Assembly (NCBI GenBank): GCA_964059195.1
Contig: CAXKWD010000005.1
Location: forward strand, 149,263,265 to 149,327,264
Direction: 5' to 3'
From: Ectobius pallidus
Lineage: Eukaryota; Arthropoda; Insecta; Blattodea; Ectobiidae
Length of the DNA stretch: 64,000 bases
A program made the position numbers and the translations under genes. Of this stretch, positions 21,274 through 32,510 are shown in pieces (positions within the stretch are counted from its first letter, which is position 1; each line of letters begins with the position of its first letter). The notes beneath the pieces are model-generated. The model searched no databases. It was not told the origin of the DNA and saw nothing but the letters and a program-made list of their open reading frames with translations.

Positions 21274-22512
21274 TGTTCCGTCCAGCATTCGTGTCTGGCC
21301 GGATTTGAGGCATTAGCTGGTTTCGCGAGGTCATTCGCCGTGTTGCTATGGCAACAGGCTTGTGTCTTCGTTTGTTTTATTTTCTTGTTGTGTCTTCAAT
21401 ATAATTTTAAATATGTTTACTTATCTGTTTGTTCTTTCTCCCATCAATTCTCATAAGAAATGACATTTGACTGTCGCATCTTTCATTTTTTGGATAGTCA
21501 TGTTATAATCTCCAACCCAAAGTTTCAGTCTGATTATTTTTTAGTATATTTTATTCATAATTTTGTGTTTTTAAAGAAACAATTCAGTTTTGAAGTAATG
21601 CTATTAATTCTCTTATTTATGTTCTAGTATTTTAATGTAACTTAATTGATTTATTTCCAAGATTAATTATTTATTGTTTTTCTTGGCCAATGGGATTCTT
21701 GCTTTACGTCACATGTCGTGACGTCTGTCATTCTTGCTATTCATTCTTATTCACTCGTTCGAAGTTTTCGCCAGGCTAGTTTTCAGTTCAGAATTCTGAA
21801 TCTAGTTATTATTGTCGAGCTGGGAATTTGAAGTTTCCCAGCCCTAGTTATTGCAGAGACGCAATTTAGTACATTCATCAAAGTAATTTATTTGTGATTT
21901 AATTACAAATGTGTGAAGCCAAGTTTTTTACTTCCCTGATCAAACCGTATGGACTTGAATGCGTAACTCATTAAGTAAAAGGATTTACTGTAAGTACTGC
22001 TGTGAAGTGAATATTTCAGAGTGCTTAATTTTAGTTGCAGTGTCGAAGCAACATCTAAAGGTTCTTCTTTTCGGTCGAAGCAGCAAGTCGACCTTAAAAT
22101 AATTTGCTGATAGTGCGCATTCACTTCAAGAATAGTGAAATTCTTTCTCAGTCGTCCGAGCAAGCGCGACTATAAAAATTGCTCTGCTCTGGTCCTCCGA
22201 GCTATTCATCAGTCTTATAAGGCAAGCATGCCTTATTTTCCAGAAGGAGCTTACTAAGTCGTCTCCCCTTGACTTCATCAACATTTCATCTTCTTCGGCA
22301 CCGCTAGGAAGAGGAATTTATTTGTAAAGCAAGATACAAAATTCCATCTTGTATTTTAAAGGGTCTATTTATCATTTTGTCCATTGTGCTCTTTGTATCT
22401 TTCAAGGGGCTCAATAAATGTATTTAAACTTGACTTAGTGTAGCATCCTTCAAACCGGAGAGGTTTCCCCGTGTCCCTATTTCGCCTGCGAGCTACCGTG
22501 GGAGCGGGAACA
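21274..22512 (+). repeat. 3' LTR of BEL/Pao element
   Basis: Same length and sequence as the 5' LTR as far as I can read. It carries the same CRE dyad (21,706-21,724), TATA box (22,171-22,178) and AATAAA signal (22,413-22,418). It could drive transcription into the downstream flank. Confidence 0.95.
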
Positions 22513-22517
22513 AAAAG
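22513..22517. repeat. BEL target-site duplication, right copy
   Basis: AAAAG, matching 13,693-13,697. The following TAAGAGTAGTAGTAG belongs to the tail of the adjoining LINE, so the BEL integrated at or next to that tail. Confidence 0.85.
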
Positions 22518-23230
22518 TAAGAGTAGTAGTAGTAAATGATTTATTTTGCCTGGCAGAGTTAAGGCTATAAGGCCTTCTCTTCCACTCTACCAGGTTAAAA
22601 ATATACACAATGTAGATTTACATTAATAATAATGTAATGCATAAGAGACTAATGGCTAATACTTTGGCTTAGGTTAAGGCTAATCATAATAATTAATTAA
22701 TTAAAATGCATAAGTTTCATTAAAGAAAAAATGTTACAAGCAAAACAAGGGAAATGTCAAATTAAGTTATAATGAAACTTTAAGTTTGTGAATTAAAGTT
22801 ATAGGCAGTTTTATGTAAGTTATGAGAAGATTAAATAATGCTATGTACAATGAGAGATGGAGTGACTACAAAGAGCTAGTTCTGTTCAGTGGACAACAAT
22901 TGTTTAATAACAGCAAATTTGAAAGAGTGTTAACTCCGACTACCCCTGATATCTTGTGACAAGGAATTCCAAGAACCGGCTGTGGCTATGGTGAATGAGT
23001 GAGAATATGAGGTTGTATGATGACTAGGAATTTATAACAGAGTTGTGCTGAGGACGATTATGGTAGGAGGGTAGAAACGTAAACCGGGGAGCCAAGTAAA
23101 GAGGTGTGGAAAACTTTAGAATTTAGTATAATGAGCACAGGGAATGGACTAAACGTCTATTTTGCAATCAAAGCCAAGACAGTTGTTTGAAAATTTTGAG
23201 ACATGATCGTAGACAAAGAGGAGTAATAAC
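22518..23230 (-). pseudogene. LINE family A, 3' fragment of RT ORF2 with tail
   Basis: On the minus strand about 22,876-23,090 reads IPSHHTTSYSHSFTIATAG, then SWNSLSQDIRGSRS, a stop, then HSFKFAVIKQLLSTEQN and a terminal stop. This is the characteristic C-terminus of CR1/Jockey-like ORF2 proteins, here with internal stops, so it is dead. The 3' UTR carries the family-A module (GGAAGAGAAGG, hairpin AAGGCC..GCCTTAA, CTCTGCCAGG, AAATAAATCATT) and a (TAC)n-like tail next to the BEL insertion. The upstream limit is approximate. Confidence 0.7.
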
Positions 23231-23289
23231 ATATAATATTTGCAGTATTATTCTGATTTTTATGTCATTTAACCATTGACGGAAAATTA

Positions 23290-23552
23290 ATTCCGGGGTG
23301 CGCGGGCAAAGAGAGTTAAGTCCACTTTCTTGTTACTGAGAATTAGAGTGACTTATCACACAATATCAGCCCAACATAGCTTTAGAGATGGATAAACCGA
23401 TGAGGCACACATCCATAACTACCGTACAATTTTGAATATGACTTACTGGACTTAACACAAATGTAGAGAACATTTTTATCTATAACTCTATGGACACATC
23501 TCAATTTTTTAGGATGGTGGACTTAACTCTCTTTGCCCGCGCACCCCGGAAT
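23290..23552. mobile_element. 263-bp MITE with 36-bp perfect TIRs
   Basis: The arms 23,290-23,325 and 23,517-23,552 are perfect inverted repeats, starting ATTCCGGGGTGCGCGGGC and continuing into AGAGAGTTAAGTCCAC. The interior has no ORF. No clear target duplication is visible (TTAATT words lie nearby on both sides but at different distances), so the superfamily is open. The perfect arms suggest recent activity. Confidence 0.75.
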
Positions 23553-25439
23553 AGCAGTTAATTCTCACTGTCTGGGTTAATGTACTGTACGCTTCTCTGA
23601 GTTTGACATGCCCTTCCATATCGACAATACCGCTTACACAGGAGCCAAAATGAGCACACGATTATCCATCCGCTCTAAAGCATGACGTTATGTTTTCAAC
23701 AACCTTCTTGCCCTGGAATCGATGATTAGTCAAGTCCCTCTTTATTCAATACGTTATTCAATTACGGAATAATATTACTATTTATTGTTAATTTCTAAAT
23801 TATATTACAATTGTTTTTACCTAATAACTTTAAATATATAGGCCTAAATATGTACTTAAGGCAGCAATAACATGATTTCTCACCACTTTATCTGTTCTAA
23901 ATGAACTAAATGTAACCTAGTGATGCTCAATCACAAGTGGGGACATTCGACCGATGGCTCATTCGAGATTACTGGAAGAATTAATAGCATGTATGCTAAT
24001 AATATTCCGAAAAAGAACTGTTACTGATATTACTATATTCCAAAATAATTTAAAACAATGATAACTGTACTGAATGACGTATTTTTTATTTATTAATTAA
24101 CCGTATTTTGAAATAAACTGTAATGGTGGCCTATAGTGTACATAGTGCGCGTAAAATGCACACTGAAGAGTGTAGGCTATGGGATAGTTAAAATATTTAG
24201 TGGGGTCCTCAAAAATGAATTGCACCTGGAACCTCACAAATGCCAAATCCGCCACTGGATAAAATAATGATTTTAAATCTATGTGACTGAAAAATTATTG
24301 ATCATGTAATCATACAGTGATTTAAGAGCAAAGCCCTCTCCAACCCATTCTTCTTACAAGGAGGCTTGAGTGGGGCAGCATGCAGAGAAGGGTCTGCAAG
24401 CTTCGGCTCTGGGTATTTCAAGTAATTAGCTGGCGTCTCTAGTACTGTAAGCCTTCATGATTTATTCTTTAGTAACATTGAGCTCCGTATAGTCAGTCCT
24501 CCACAGGTGTACTGGTCATAAGTGTGATTTTGAAAGTAGACTACCGATCGCGAGGCAACGGCGACTTTTATAATTATAACAACTATTTAACGAATAAAAT
24601 GCAATAAACAACCTTGTTGGTTCATCTGTTTGAAGTTCAAATAGGACTTAAGTATAGTGACGTGCATTGTACAAGCATTGTACACATTGATAGCTGCCTA
24701 TTTCCATTCAAAGAGCTGTGTTCACCAACACAGTTAAGATTTCTCGGTTTCGTGGATAATAAAAACCACGATTAATCCATTATCTCAAACAGTAAGGACC
24801 CGAAATATAAGTGTTAATCCTAAACCACATTTCTACAATAATATGCAGATGGCAGAACACAGGTGTTCAATCCAACCAGAATAAATGGCTTCATTTTTCT
24901 ATTTACTATTACATAGGTTCAATTCCGAACCCAATTCAGACATTTTCGTGGTAATTGGTAACTAAGATTTTGAATGTGATCCGGTTAGTCTTGAAAATAT
25001 CAAAGTACATTTCTACATAAAAGCTACAGTAGTTTCCTTATCAGTACTGAAACCTATCAGTACTGCAGAAACCTATCAAATAAGCTATGCACTGGTTTCA
25101 GCCTACAGTCTACACTTTCAGCCAATACGTATGCAAGTTTTACCTGGACCGTGCGTGACAGGTTTCTCGACAATGGGTAACGGTGCAAGAGATATCTAAT
25201 ATCATATTTGAGCTGGTGTTTTCGTGTAGACCCAATATCATATGACAGTATTCAATATTGTGAAATTAATTGACGGTAGCCTTACTCGGTAGCCATAGCG
25301 ACCGCGAAAAAAAGAGAATCGGTTAAATAGATTTTTTGCAATATAACACATCAATTTGTCGAATGCTTGGATTTTATTAACCCGCTCTACTTGATTCAAT
25401 TATTTATAACACTAAGACACGATGATCTGATTTTTTTAT
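23553..25439. other. Intergenic, no gene recognised
   Basis: No ORF above 60 codons and no boundary signals. The only notable features are TAGGCCTA (23,840) and TAGGCTA (24,172) words. Confidence 0.6.
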
Positions 25440-25650
25440 ATAGTCTAAGTGGACAGAAGGGGAACATGAATGCATGCATAAGTGGGAAAACGTTAAATGA
25501 TTAGGACGAAACTCAATATGCGTTTCTTTTTTGGGGGGGGGGGCTAGGGAACTCGAATCTTAGGCCTTTTTCACCAGGCGGTGCACTTTAATCACGAAAT
25601 GCACCTCGTAGCCGGGTTTTTAGCTTTTTATTATGAATCGTTTCAATAGT
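25440..25650 (+). repeat. Rearranged Helitron-derived fragment
   Basis: GGGAACTCGAATCTTAGGC followed by a TTTTCACCAGGCG block matches the 3' half of H1/H2 (GAACTCGAATCTGAGG...CCAGGCGACGC). ATGCACCTCGTAGCCGGG matches their earlier part. The order is inverted relative to intact copies and a G11 run precedes it, so this is an old, rearranged piece. Confidence 0.5.
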
Positions 25651-26056
25651 TTATGCATGATTTCTGTAAGGTTCATGAATCATTTTCCCTGTGTTCTATG
25701 ATCAAGAGAAAGCGACGCGACGATCTTAGAACAAATGCGAAATCGGTTGTTGGACCGGAGATATAGCCTATGGCTCAGGTACTCCGGGGGTGGAAGGCGG
25801 CCCCCCCCCCAAAAAAAAAAGTTCATGAATCTGTGTTTTGACTTATTCGTTTAATTTCGAATCTGTTTGCCCAATCGATAACATAAGATTCATTTTATTC
25901 GTTTAAATATTTATATTTGCAACGTAAAACAATGTAATTAAGAATAAAATTACGTGTCCCATACAATTTACGTAAACACGATGTCAGTGTTAATAAATAT
26001 GAAATATCTTTCTGCAGAAGGTGGAAATGAATACTTTCGAAATAATAATTTTATAT
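25651..26056. other. Intergenic, no gene recognised
   Basis: Contains a C-rich/A-rich homopolymer junction at about 25,800-25,820; nothing else identified. Confidence 0.5.
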
Positions 26057-26064
26057 CACATAAC

Positions 26065-26719
26065 TAGGGACCGGATTTTTAGGTTTTTAAAAACACTGTT
26101 TTAGGTTTTCCATTAGGTGAAATAGTTTTTTTTAGGTTTTTTTGTCCAAAATATCGTTTTCGGGTAGAATAATTGGTTTAATGAATTTGAATGCGCTACA
26201 TAGGATTCAATACATAATTAACACGTCTTCTTAAAACTCACAGTGTGACCACTCAGTATGAATAACAGGGAAGTACTAAAGGCAAACAAGCGCTTTAAAA
26301 CACGGAAATCTATATCCTTGTACATACACGGCAACAATGGTTGTTCGTACGAATATTTTAAAAGGAATACGCCGGTACTCTTACACTTCCTCTCTAGATA
26401 CTGTCCATCCTAGACGACAATGGGTTGAACGAAACGCTGGTGGTATTAATTTCAACCCGACAAAAATTATTGTCTCTCCGCAAAATATAAATTTCTCAAC
26501 CGACAAACAAAAAAGACAAAAAAGTAGCCTAAATCAGATATTTTAGGTTTCATATCCCGTTTAGGTATATTTAGGTTTTTATACCCCATTTAGGTATTTT
26601 TAGGTGCTACAGAATTAATGTGGGTGAATTCTATGGACATGATTCGAAAAAGTGTATGAGCGCTTTTTGTTTTGGAAGTAAGGAAAAAAATAGGTAAAAA
26701 CCTAAGAATCCGGTCCCTA
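26065..26719. mobile_element. Non-autonomous hAT-like element 1
   Basis: The TIRs begin TAGGGACCGGATT and match over about 25 bp with one mismatch. An exact 8-bp duplication, CACATAAC, flanks the element (26,057-26,064 and 26,720-26,727). An 8-bp duplication with a TAGGG-type end is typical of hAT transposons. TTTTTAGGT words are repeated near both ends, like hAT subterminal transposase sites. No transposase is encoded; short ORFs across it are chance. Confidence 0.8.
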
Positions 26720-26727
26720 CACATAAC

Positions 26728-28329
26728 TATTAAGACATACGTATACCGTAGGCCTACAAGTAGCTGTACTGAAAATGTGTTTAGCCACTGCCTTCTGGCA
26801 GACAGAGACAGAAAAAATATGAGCATGCAGTGGAAAATGTATTAAAATATTTCTTGTCATGGAATAACTTGGTCAACTCATGCGTGGGACTCACTGTAGA
26901 TGACAGGGATGAGGAGCATATAATCGGAATACCGATTCTTAAGAATTTCTTCGTTGGAGGCGTACTTCTTTTCGAGTAATTATTCAGTTGCACTCGCGAG
27001 TATGAAAGCAATCCGTTCCAGATATGCACACTGAAACAAGATCACAATCAATTGTGCAAATGTGTTGCAGGTACGTTCTAAGATACAGTGTCCGAAGCAA
27101 AAAATTTGCAGCCTATTTTGGAACTTTTGTGAACAATATTGAGAGCCAATCAAAATGCTATGGCTTCAAACATCGCAAAATATAATATAGATATTTCTGA
27201 GGAAAATAAAATATTTCTTAGAAGTTCGTAAAAATGCATCAAATTCTACACATATGGCTTATTTCTGAATTTCAATTAGGCCTGCTAAAGGAGGGAAATT
27301 TTATAGATCTGTGAGGTACTGAATCGGAATACTTATCATTTCTGTGCAATCAGATATGTTGTACAAAACGCAATATAATCTATTTATATACATTGTAGAT
27401 TCGAAGTTGCAAAGGCTCCCTAATGTTGATTTATTTTTCCCTTCTGCATATAGGCTAGTTGTTTGAATTGCAAACTGCGAAAACCAGACTTCATAACAAC
27501 ACAATTTTTATTTGGTCATGGGAAATTTCGAACATATTTTCATAGATTTAAAATTAATTTTGAAGATGGATTTGAATGCATATTTGGAAGTCAACAAACA
27601 GTTGAACACTTATTATTTGATTATCCCGTGTAAGGAAGAAAATAGATCAGTGTAGCATTGTACAACGTAAGCCAATACACAGACTAGCTACGAACTTTTC
27701 ATGAAATTTATTCACCACATCAGCAGAAATTTCTAGTTGTATATTTATATTGGTTGATAAATTTCATCTTGCCTTCTTTGAGGGGAAATTTTACAATGTA
27801 AAAGTGTTATTTTTCGCTTTATACCCTCAATTAAAATTAAGATGCCAGGATAAATATATAAGTAATGTGGACAACCTTTTACATAAAGATGTTATGTTAA
27901 AAATTAAGACAATTATTTATAATCTTTTACTTTTTTATTTAGCAGAGATTGTGTGTCGTTGTTCTGAGGATATACAGATTTTTAATTGCTATTTCATTCT
28001 AAAGATCGATGAACTAAAGATCATAATTTTCACAAAATAATTTTTTTGTTTATTGGCCAAATTTTGGAAAATTTTCTTTAGCAGGTTTTATGAAATTAAG
28101 TTAGCTTCTAGAAAAATGTTGTTTGGTTTGTTGCGTTTAAACGCTAACAACAATATATTAAACAACTGAACTAAACTCACCTGTTATAAATTATGCATTT
28201 TCGAAGATACAGATAATTTATTACTTATTTAATTATAAAATTATATAAATACTATTTATTTTACGTAATATCGTTTATTTAATCATTCATATGTTTACAG
28301 TTTAACTTTATAGGATTTTGTATGTTTGT
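26728..28329. other. Intergenic, no gene recognised
   Basis: AT-rich sequence with short ORFs of 67-96 codons that look random (rich in Phe, Tyr, Ile and Lys as expected from composition). Confidence 0.55.
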
Positions 28330-28735
28330 CGATGTCACGGGGTAGTTCGTAAACACTCGTGTGACTTCGTGGAACCATTCGTGAGGATATAGACTAATAA
28401 AGCTGGATCAGCCCTGCTGGTTCCAGACTTTAGTTGCAAGTGAACCGGGCTGGAGAGAAGCGGGAGGTAGCAAGCAGCCACCTTGCACGCGGGCTCGATT
28501 CGATCTGTCCAGCTAAACACCCACCCCTCCACCTCCCGCCGCCCCCAAACACACAACCACCCCCCAGGTCAAAGAGCTCCATGCTACTACTACCACCACA
28601 ACACCACTACTAAAGTTCCGTTGAGCATGACCTACTCACTAGTGTAAAGTGCATTGTTGTAGTATTAAGTGAAATCTTCAAGTGAAGTAATAGTGAAACA
28701 CCCGCTACTACTAAAATGCCTAAATAATGTGCTGT
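28330..28735 (+). other. GC-richer block, possible host 5' exon or promoter
   Basis: About 400 bp stand out from the AT-rich surroundings. They include a C-rich tract near 28,520-28,565, CpG dinucleotides, (CTA)/(CAC) triplet runs and, further on, AGTGAAATCTTCAAGTGAAG-type words. No long ORF on the plus strand; the 73-codon minus frame follows the C-rich tract. The composition resembles an arthropod 5' UTR or promoter region, but no TATA, splice donor or start codon decides this. Confidence 0.3.
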
Positions 28736-29959
28736 TAATTTTTTTTTATAAAAATCTTCCCCCACTAAAAAGTGAGACTTAGTGTTAGTTATTCTTTGTT
28801 CCTAAACGTGAATCTGTGCTTTCACTTGATCTGTGTGACTGGCTTTGATCGAAGATAGCTCCTTCCTTCACTTTCCACTAAAACAAATTCTTAATATGAA
28901 TATAAACTTGGTATCTGTATCTGAATTCTATCTCATTGTTTACATATGTTCTCTAGAAATATGTTATATTTTATAAAGGATCAGATAATTCAACCCTGGG
29001 AATATGCTTCTTAAATCTTTATCATTTACGTATATGTTTTTCATTTATAAAAAAATATAGGCACAATATCGTTAAGTAAAAAATACACGTATAACATTGG
29101 ATCATACATATGTACACTAAAACATGAGTAATTCTAGTTTGGAAATTTAGTTCTCATTTTCTTCATGAAAATATGTTTTCCCTAGTCTTATGAGTACTTC
29201 AGTACATCCAATGAATTTTTCTCACTATAGGGAAAATAATTTAACCTTTTCACTTCTACTAACGTAAATTAGGCCTATATATCACCGAAACAATTGCATA
29301 AAAGCAAAGATATAAAATTAGTAGAGTAATGTTTTATGTTATAATGTTGGGAATTTTATTCCCGTATATGAATTGTCATAAAAGGAAACAACTATTCCAC
29401 TAACATTTTTTTCATTGATTTCAAACTTATAAACTCGCTGATATCACTTGGTGAATGCTTATATTAATACAAATTTAGCTCCCACAGGGATAATAGACTG
29501 GTTAATAGGCCGTAATTGAATCCATGGTAGCAAACTCCTTTTAATTAGGCAGTGTCATACAAAATCATGTTACAAAGCTTAAGGACAAAATGCAGGTAAA
29601 ATTAGATTTTCAGAAAGAAATATAAATATTAGCTCAGAACGAAAAAGAAAGCGATCTTACTTGAAGTTGGATATTTTTATGGACGTACGTAATGCCTATT
29701 TTGCCTGGCTATTTCTGTTGCTTTGATACCTAAAAATCCGCGGCCTATTTATGACGTACTGATATAAAATATTTTAGAGTTGTATTTGTAATAGCTATTT
29801 TAATGCGAAATGAGAATCATCATTCTTAATATAGGCCTATAGCTCGAAGCTAGTAATCTTTTCCTTTCTGGAAAATAGTAGAATTAGTTTTAACGTATAG
29901 CCCACTAACTACTCTAAACTCTGACATTTCATTGAAAGCACTTATTTCTAAGATTATAT
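28736..29959. other. Intergenic, no gene recognised
   Basis: AT-rich, no ORF or element boundary. TAGGCCTA occurs at 29,271 and 29,833. Confidence 0.55.
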
Positions 29960-30113
29960 ATAAAACTGTGTCTATTATTAAATTATTATTATCATTATGA
30001 CATATATGTCATAATGATAATAATGATAATAATAATTTAAATTAAATTATTATTATCATTATGACATATATGTCATAATGATAATAATAATTTAATAATA
30101 GACACAGTTTTAT
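29960..30113. repeat. 154-bp palindrome with palindromic arms
   Basis: Arms 29,960-30,024 and 30,049-30,113 are perfect 65-bp inverted repeats around a 24-bp spacer. Each arm also contains its own perfect 40-bp palindrome centred on GACATATATGTC (29,985-30,024 and 30,049-30,088). Outer ends read ATAAAACTGTGTC. It could form a cruciform or a branched hairpin RNA. It may be a fold-back transposon remnant; no target duplication resolved. Confidence 0.9.
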
Positions 30114-30545
30114 TTTTCGTACCAGAGTCGGGCTATAGGTCGTTTTTTCCATTCAATCACGTTTAAGTCATTGTGAGCGATACATTTATTAGGCCTAGAA
30201 ATGAAAGGAAAATTATATATTATGACCATTATATAATTCGAAGACAATTTCGTAGCATGTCTTTTCAAACTCCTAGTGTCTGGCGATTGTTATATAAGAG
30301 CATTTTAAAATTAAAATAATTATATAAAGATACCGTACGTAATTCCAAAAAAGGCTAAACTTTTCTCACAAAAAACTTTTATTATTTATTTCCTAGAAAC
30401 AAACCATGTAGACATGTATTCATGAAACCACAGTATATTGTTTCTGATCAACATTATACGAGCTTAATTTAGGAGAAAATTCCTTGTATTTGAATCGTAT
30501 TATTAAGGATAATCAATCAAAGAAGAAAGATTAAATCTGGTGCTG
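30114..30545. other. Intergenic, no gene recognised
   Basis: AT-rich with no coding or terminal-repeat signal. Confidence 0.55.
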
Positions 30546-30650
30546 TGAATATAACTGTGGCTAGTTCAGTTGGTAGAGCATCGGCACGGAAAGACGAAGA
30601 CAACACAGGTTCGAGTCACAGAGGAATTTATGTCCTAAAATATCCTTAAA
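30546..30650 (+). repeat. tRNA-derived SINE, family A copy 1
   Basis: GTGGCTAGTTCAGTTGGTAG resembles a tRNA D-arm/A box, and GGTTCGAGTC about 45 bp later is a B box. The tail CAGAGGAATTT..CCTAAAATAT is shared with the copies at 54,740 and 55,255. No complete cloverleaf can be formed, so it is a SINE, not a tRNA gene. Confidence 0.65.
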
Positions 30651-30961
30651 CCATTAGAGACATGTGACTGAGAAGATAATAGAATTACAAATTATAGTCT
30701 GCATGACTTGAGGTTTTCTTATCGTACCATATGCAGAAATTGTACTCAAGTTTGCAGACATGTGAGATATTTGGGGTTTTCCAAGGTTTCAGAGGCCGAC
30801 GCTACCTCCATTCTCTTCAGGATCGCTAAGGAAGGAGGCAACGTGAATCTCTGAAACATCGGGAAACATCAAACCTTTCTCCTGGCTGAAAATCCGGCAA
30901 GAATTTCTGCAGCATAGTATAGTTTCAAAATATTTTAAGTACGTGTGGGATATGTAATTAT

Positions 30962-31653
30962 TAGGGCAAGGAATTTAATGAACATAAAATAGAGAAAAAA
31001 TGCAAGATAAAAAATACATTTTTGACCTAAAATAGTGAAAAAATTACCCAAAATGTTATTAATATGACCAACAAATTTACCATTAATGTAAGTTTTTTAA
31101 GTAATGAATTTCTAAAAGCAATTTAGTGAGTTATGTATGAATTTAAAATATAAAACACACTTATTTTGTTATTAAAGAAGTAAGTAAATGTATAATACTA
31201 GGACAACCTTAGCGAAAAAGAAATCCTTTCTAAACTGACATGCCCATCAAAATGCCCGTAGCAAATATGAGTCATTTAAAAAGAAATAATTTTTTTTACT
31301 GCTACAAGACAAACTGTTATGGTCTTTACAATAAACTTGAGTTAAAATGAACTATGAAGACGTGGCGAAGCTTCTAAAAAAATTGTTGTATGAAAGTAAC
31401 GACTTGTACATGAAAAATCTCCTTTCGCGCCCCCTGAAACATGACCTAAAAATGCCGAAAATGACCTAAAAATTGCAACAACAAAAAAGACCTATCTCAT
31501 GAAAATAAAAATGCAAAATCAATCAAAATATGCACACAAAAAAAACAAATTGCCCTTATTTAATCAATTATTTCATGATACAAATTTTTATATATTCGAG
31601 CTAATTTTTAACCTTCTTATAAAAAGATGCAAAATATCAAATTCTTTGTCCTA
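30962..31653. mobile_element. Non-autonomous hAT-like element 2
   Basis: The ends TAGGGCAAGGAATTTAATG and (inverted) TAGGACAAAGAATTTGATAT match at about 17 of 20 positions. Flanks GTAATTAT and CTGATTAT are a decayed 8-bp duplication (6/8). GACCTAAAAATG words recur inside, as in the neighbouring element. No transposase. The divergence suggests it is older than element 1. Confidence 0.55.
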
Positions 31654-31762
31654 CTGATTATGTACAAATTTTCGGAACTATTTGAGGTTTCCTAACAATG
31701 CGAATATTTCTTTTCTATGAGATTTCTGAATTGTAGTATTTACTGGAAACAATAGTAATCAC

Positions 31763-32502
31763 TAAGGTTCGGATGTTTATGACAAGTCTTATTTTTGTCC
31801 TGATCTCCATGCTCGCCGCATACACTAATTAAACATGAATTGCATGCTTGTTATCCTAATCGGACCGTTTTTATTTTGCATTTAATGTCATATTTTGGTT
31901 ATTCTTGTGGTGTTGGTCATATTTTGGTCATATTTGTAATTTAACGTCATATTTTAGGTAGATATATGCATATGCATTCATGAACCATAGATTGTATCTG
32001 TTGGAAATTACATAATATTGAATATTATCATATTATATTTGTCATATTTCAGTTACATTCCGTAAAGGAGCACAATTTTACAGTATATTCACTAAATGAT
32101 CGAGTTAAATTTGAAATTTATTTCATTAGTTTAATGTTATGCCTTATTAGGTAACTTAATTTTAAAATTAATGCAATTATTCATATTTTATAGGGGCAAG
32201 CATGGTCTACAAAATATTATTTGGAGCTGATAAAGCAAGCAAACAGGAAAAAAAATTAACTAGAATTTCACTACAAGTAGAACTGTAAATCACCTATAAA
32301 CTGTTAAAATGTAGTTATCTAATTGAATTCATGTGTTGTAATAATTTAGTTTCATTAAACTTTTAAATTGAAACATTTATTTTTAGAAAACACGTTCTTT
32401 TATTAGGTCGTATTTAGGATTTTGGGTCATATTTAGTCATTCTTAAGGGAATATTTTCTGTCACATTTTCCACTTTTTTAGGTCATAAACCTCCGAACCC
32501 TA
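31763..32502. mobile_element. Non-autonomous hAT-like element 3
   Basis: TIRs TA(A/G)GGTTCGGA(T/G)GTTTATGAC match at 19 of 21 positions. Flanks GTAATCAC (31,755-31,762) and CTAATCAC (32,503-32,510) give a 7/8 duplication. The interior is rich in TCATATTTTGG and AGGTCATATTTAGG words. No transposase ORF. Confidence 0.65.
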
Positions 32503-32510
32503 CTAATCAC

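Larger units (their letters stand above)
13698..22512 (+). mobile_element. Complete BEL/Pao LTR retrotransposon
   Basis: The 8,815-bp element consists of a 5' LTR (13,698-14,936), a 532-bp leader, a single gag-pol ORF (15,469-21,108), a 165-bp 3' spacer and a 3' LTR (21,274-22,512). LTR length is 1,239 bp on each side with a constant 7,576-bp offset, and I found no difference on reading them. Ends are TG...CA with a 6-bp inverted repeat (TGTTCC/GGAACA), flanked by AAAAG. There is no env-like ORF. Intact coding sequence plus matching LTRs mean a recent, possibly still competent insertion. Confidence 0.95.

Noticed and set aside
30546..30650. tRNA gene from the A/B-box-like motifs
   Set aside because: No complete cloverleaf; the shared non-tRNA tail with 54,740 and 55,255 shows a SINE.
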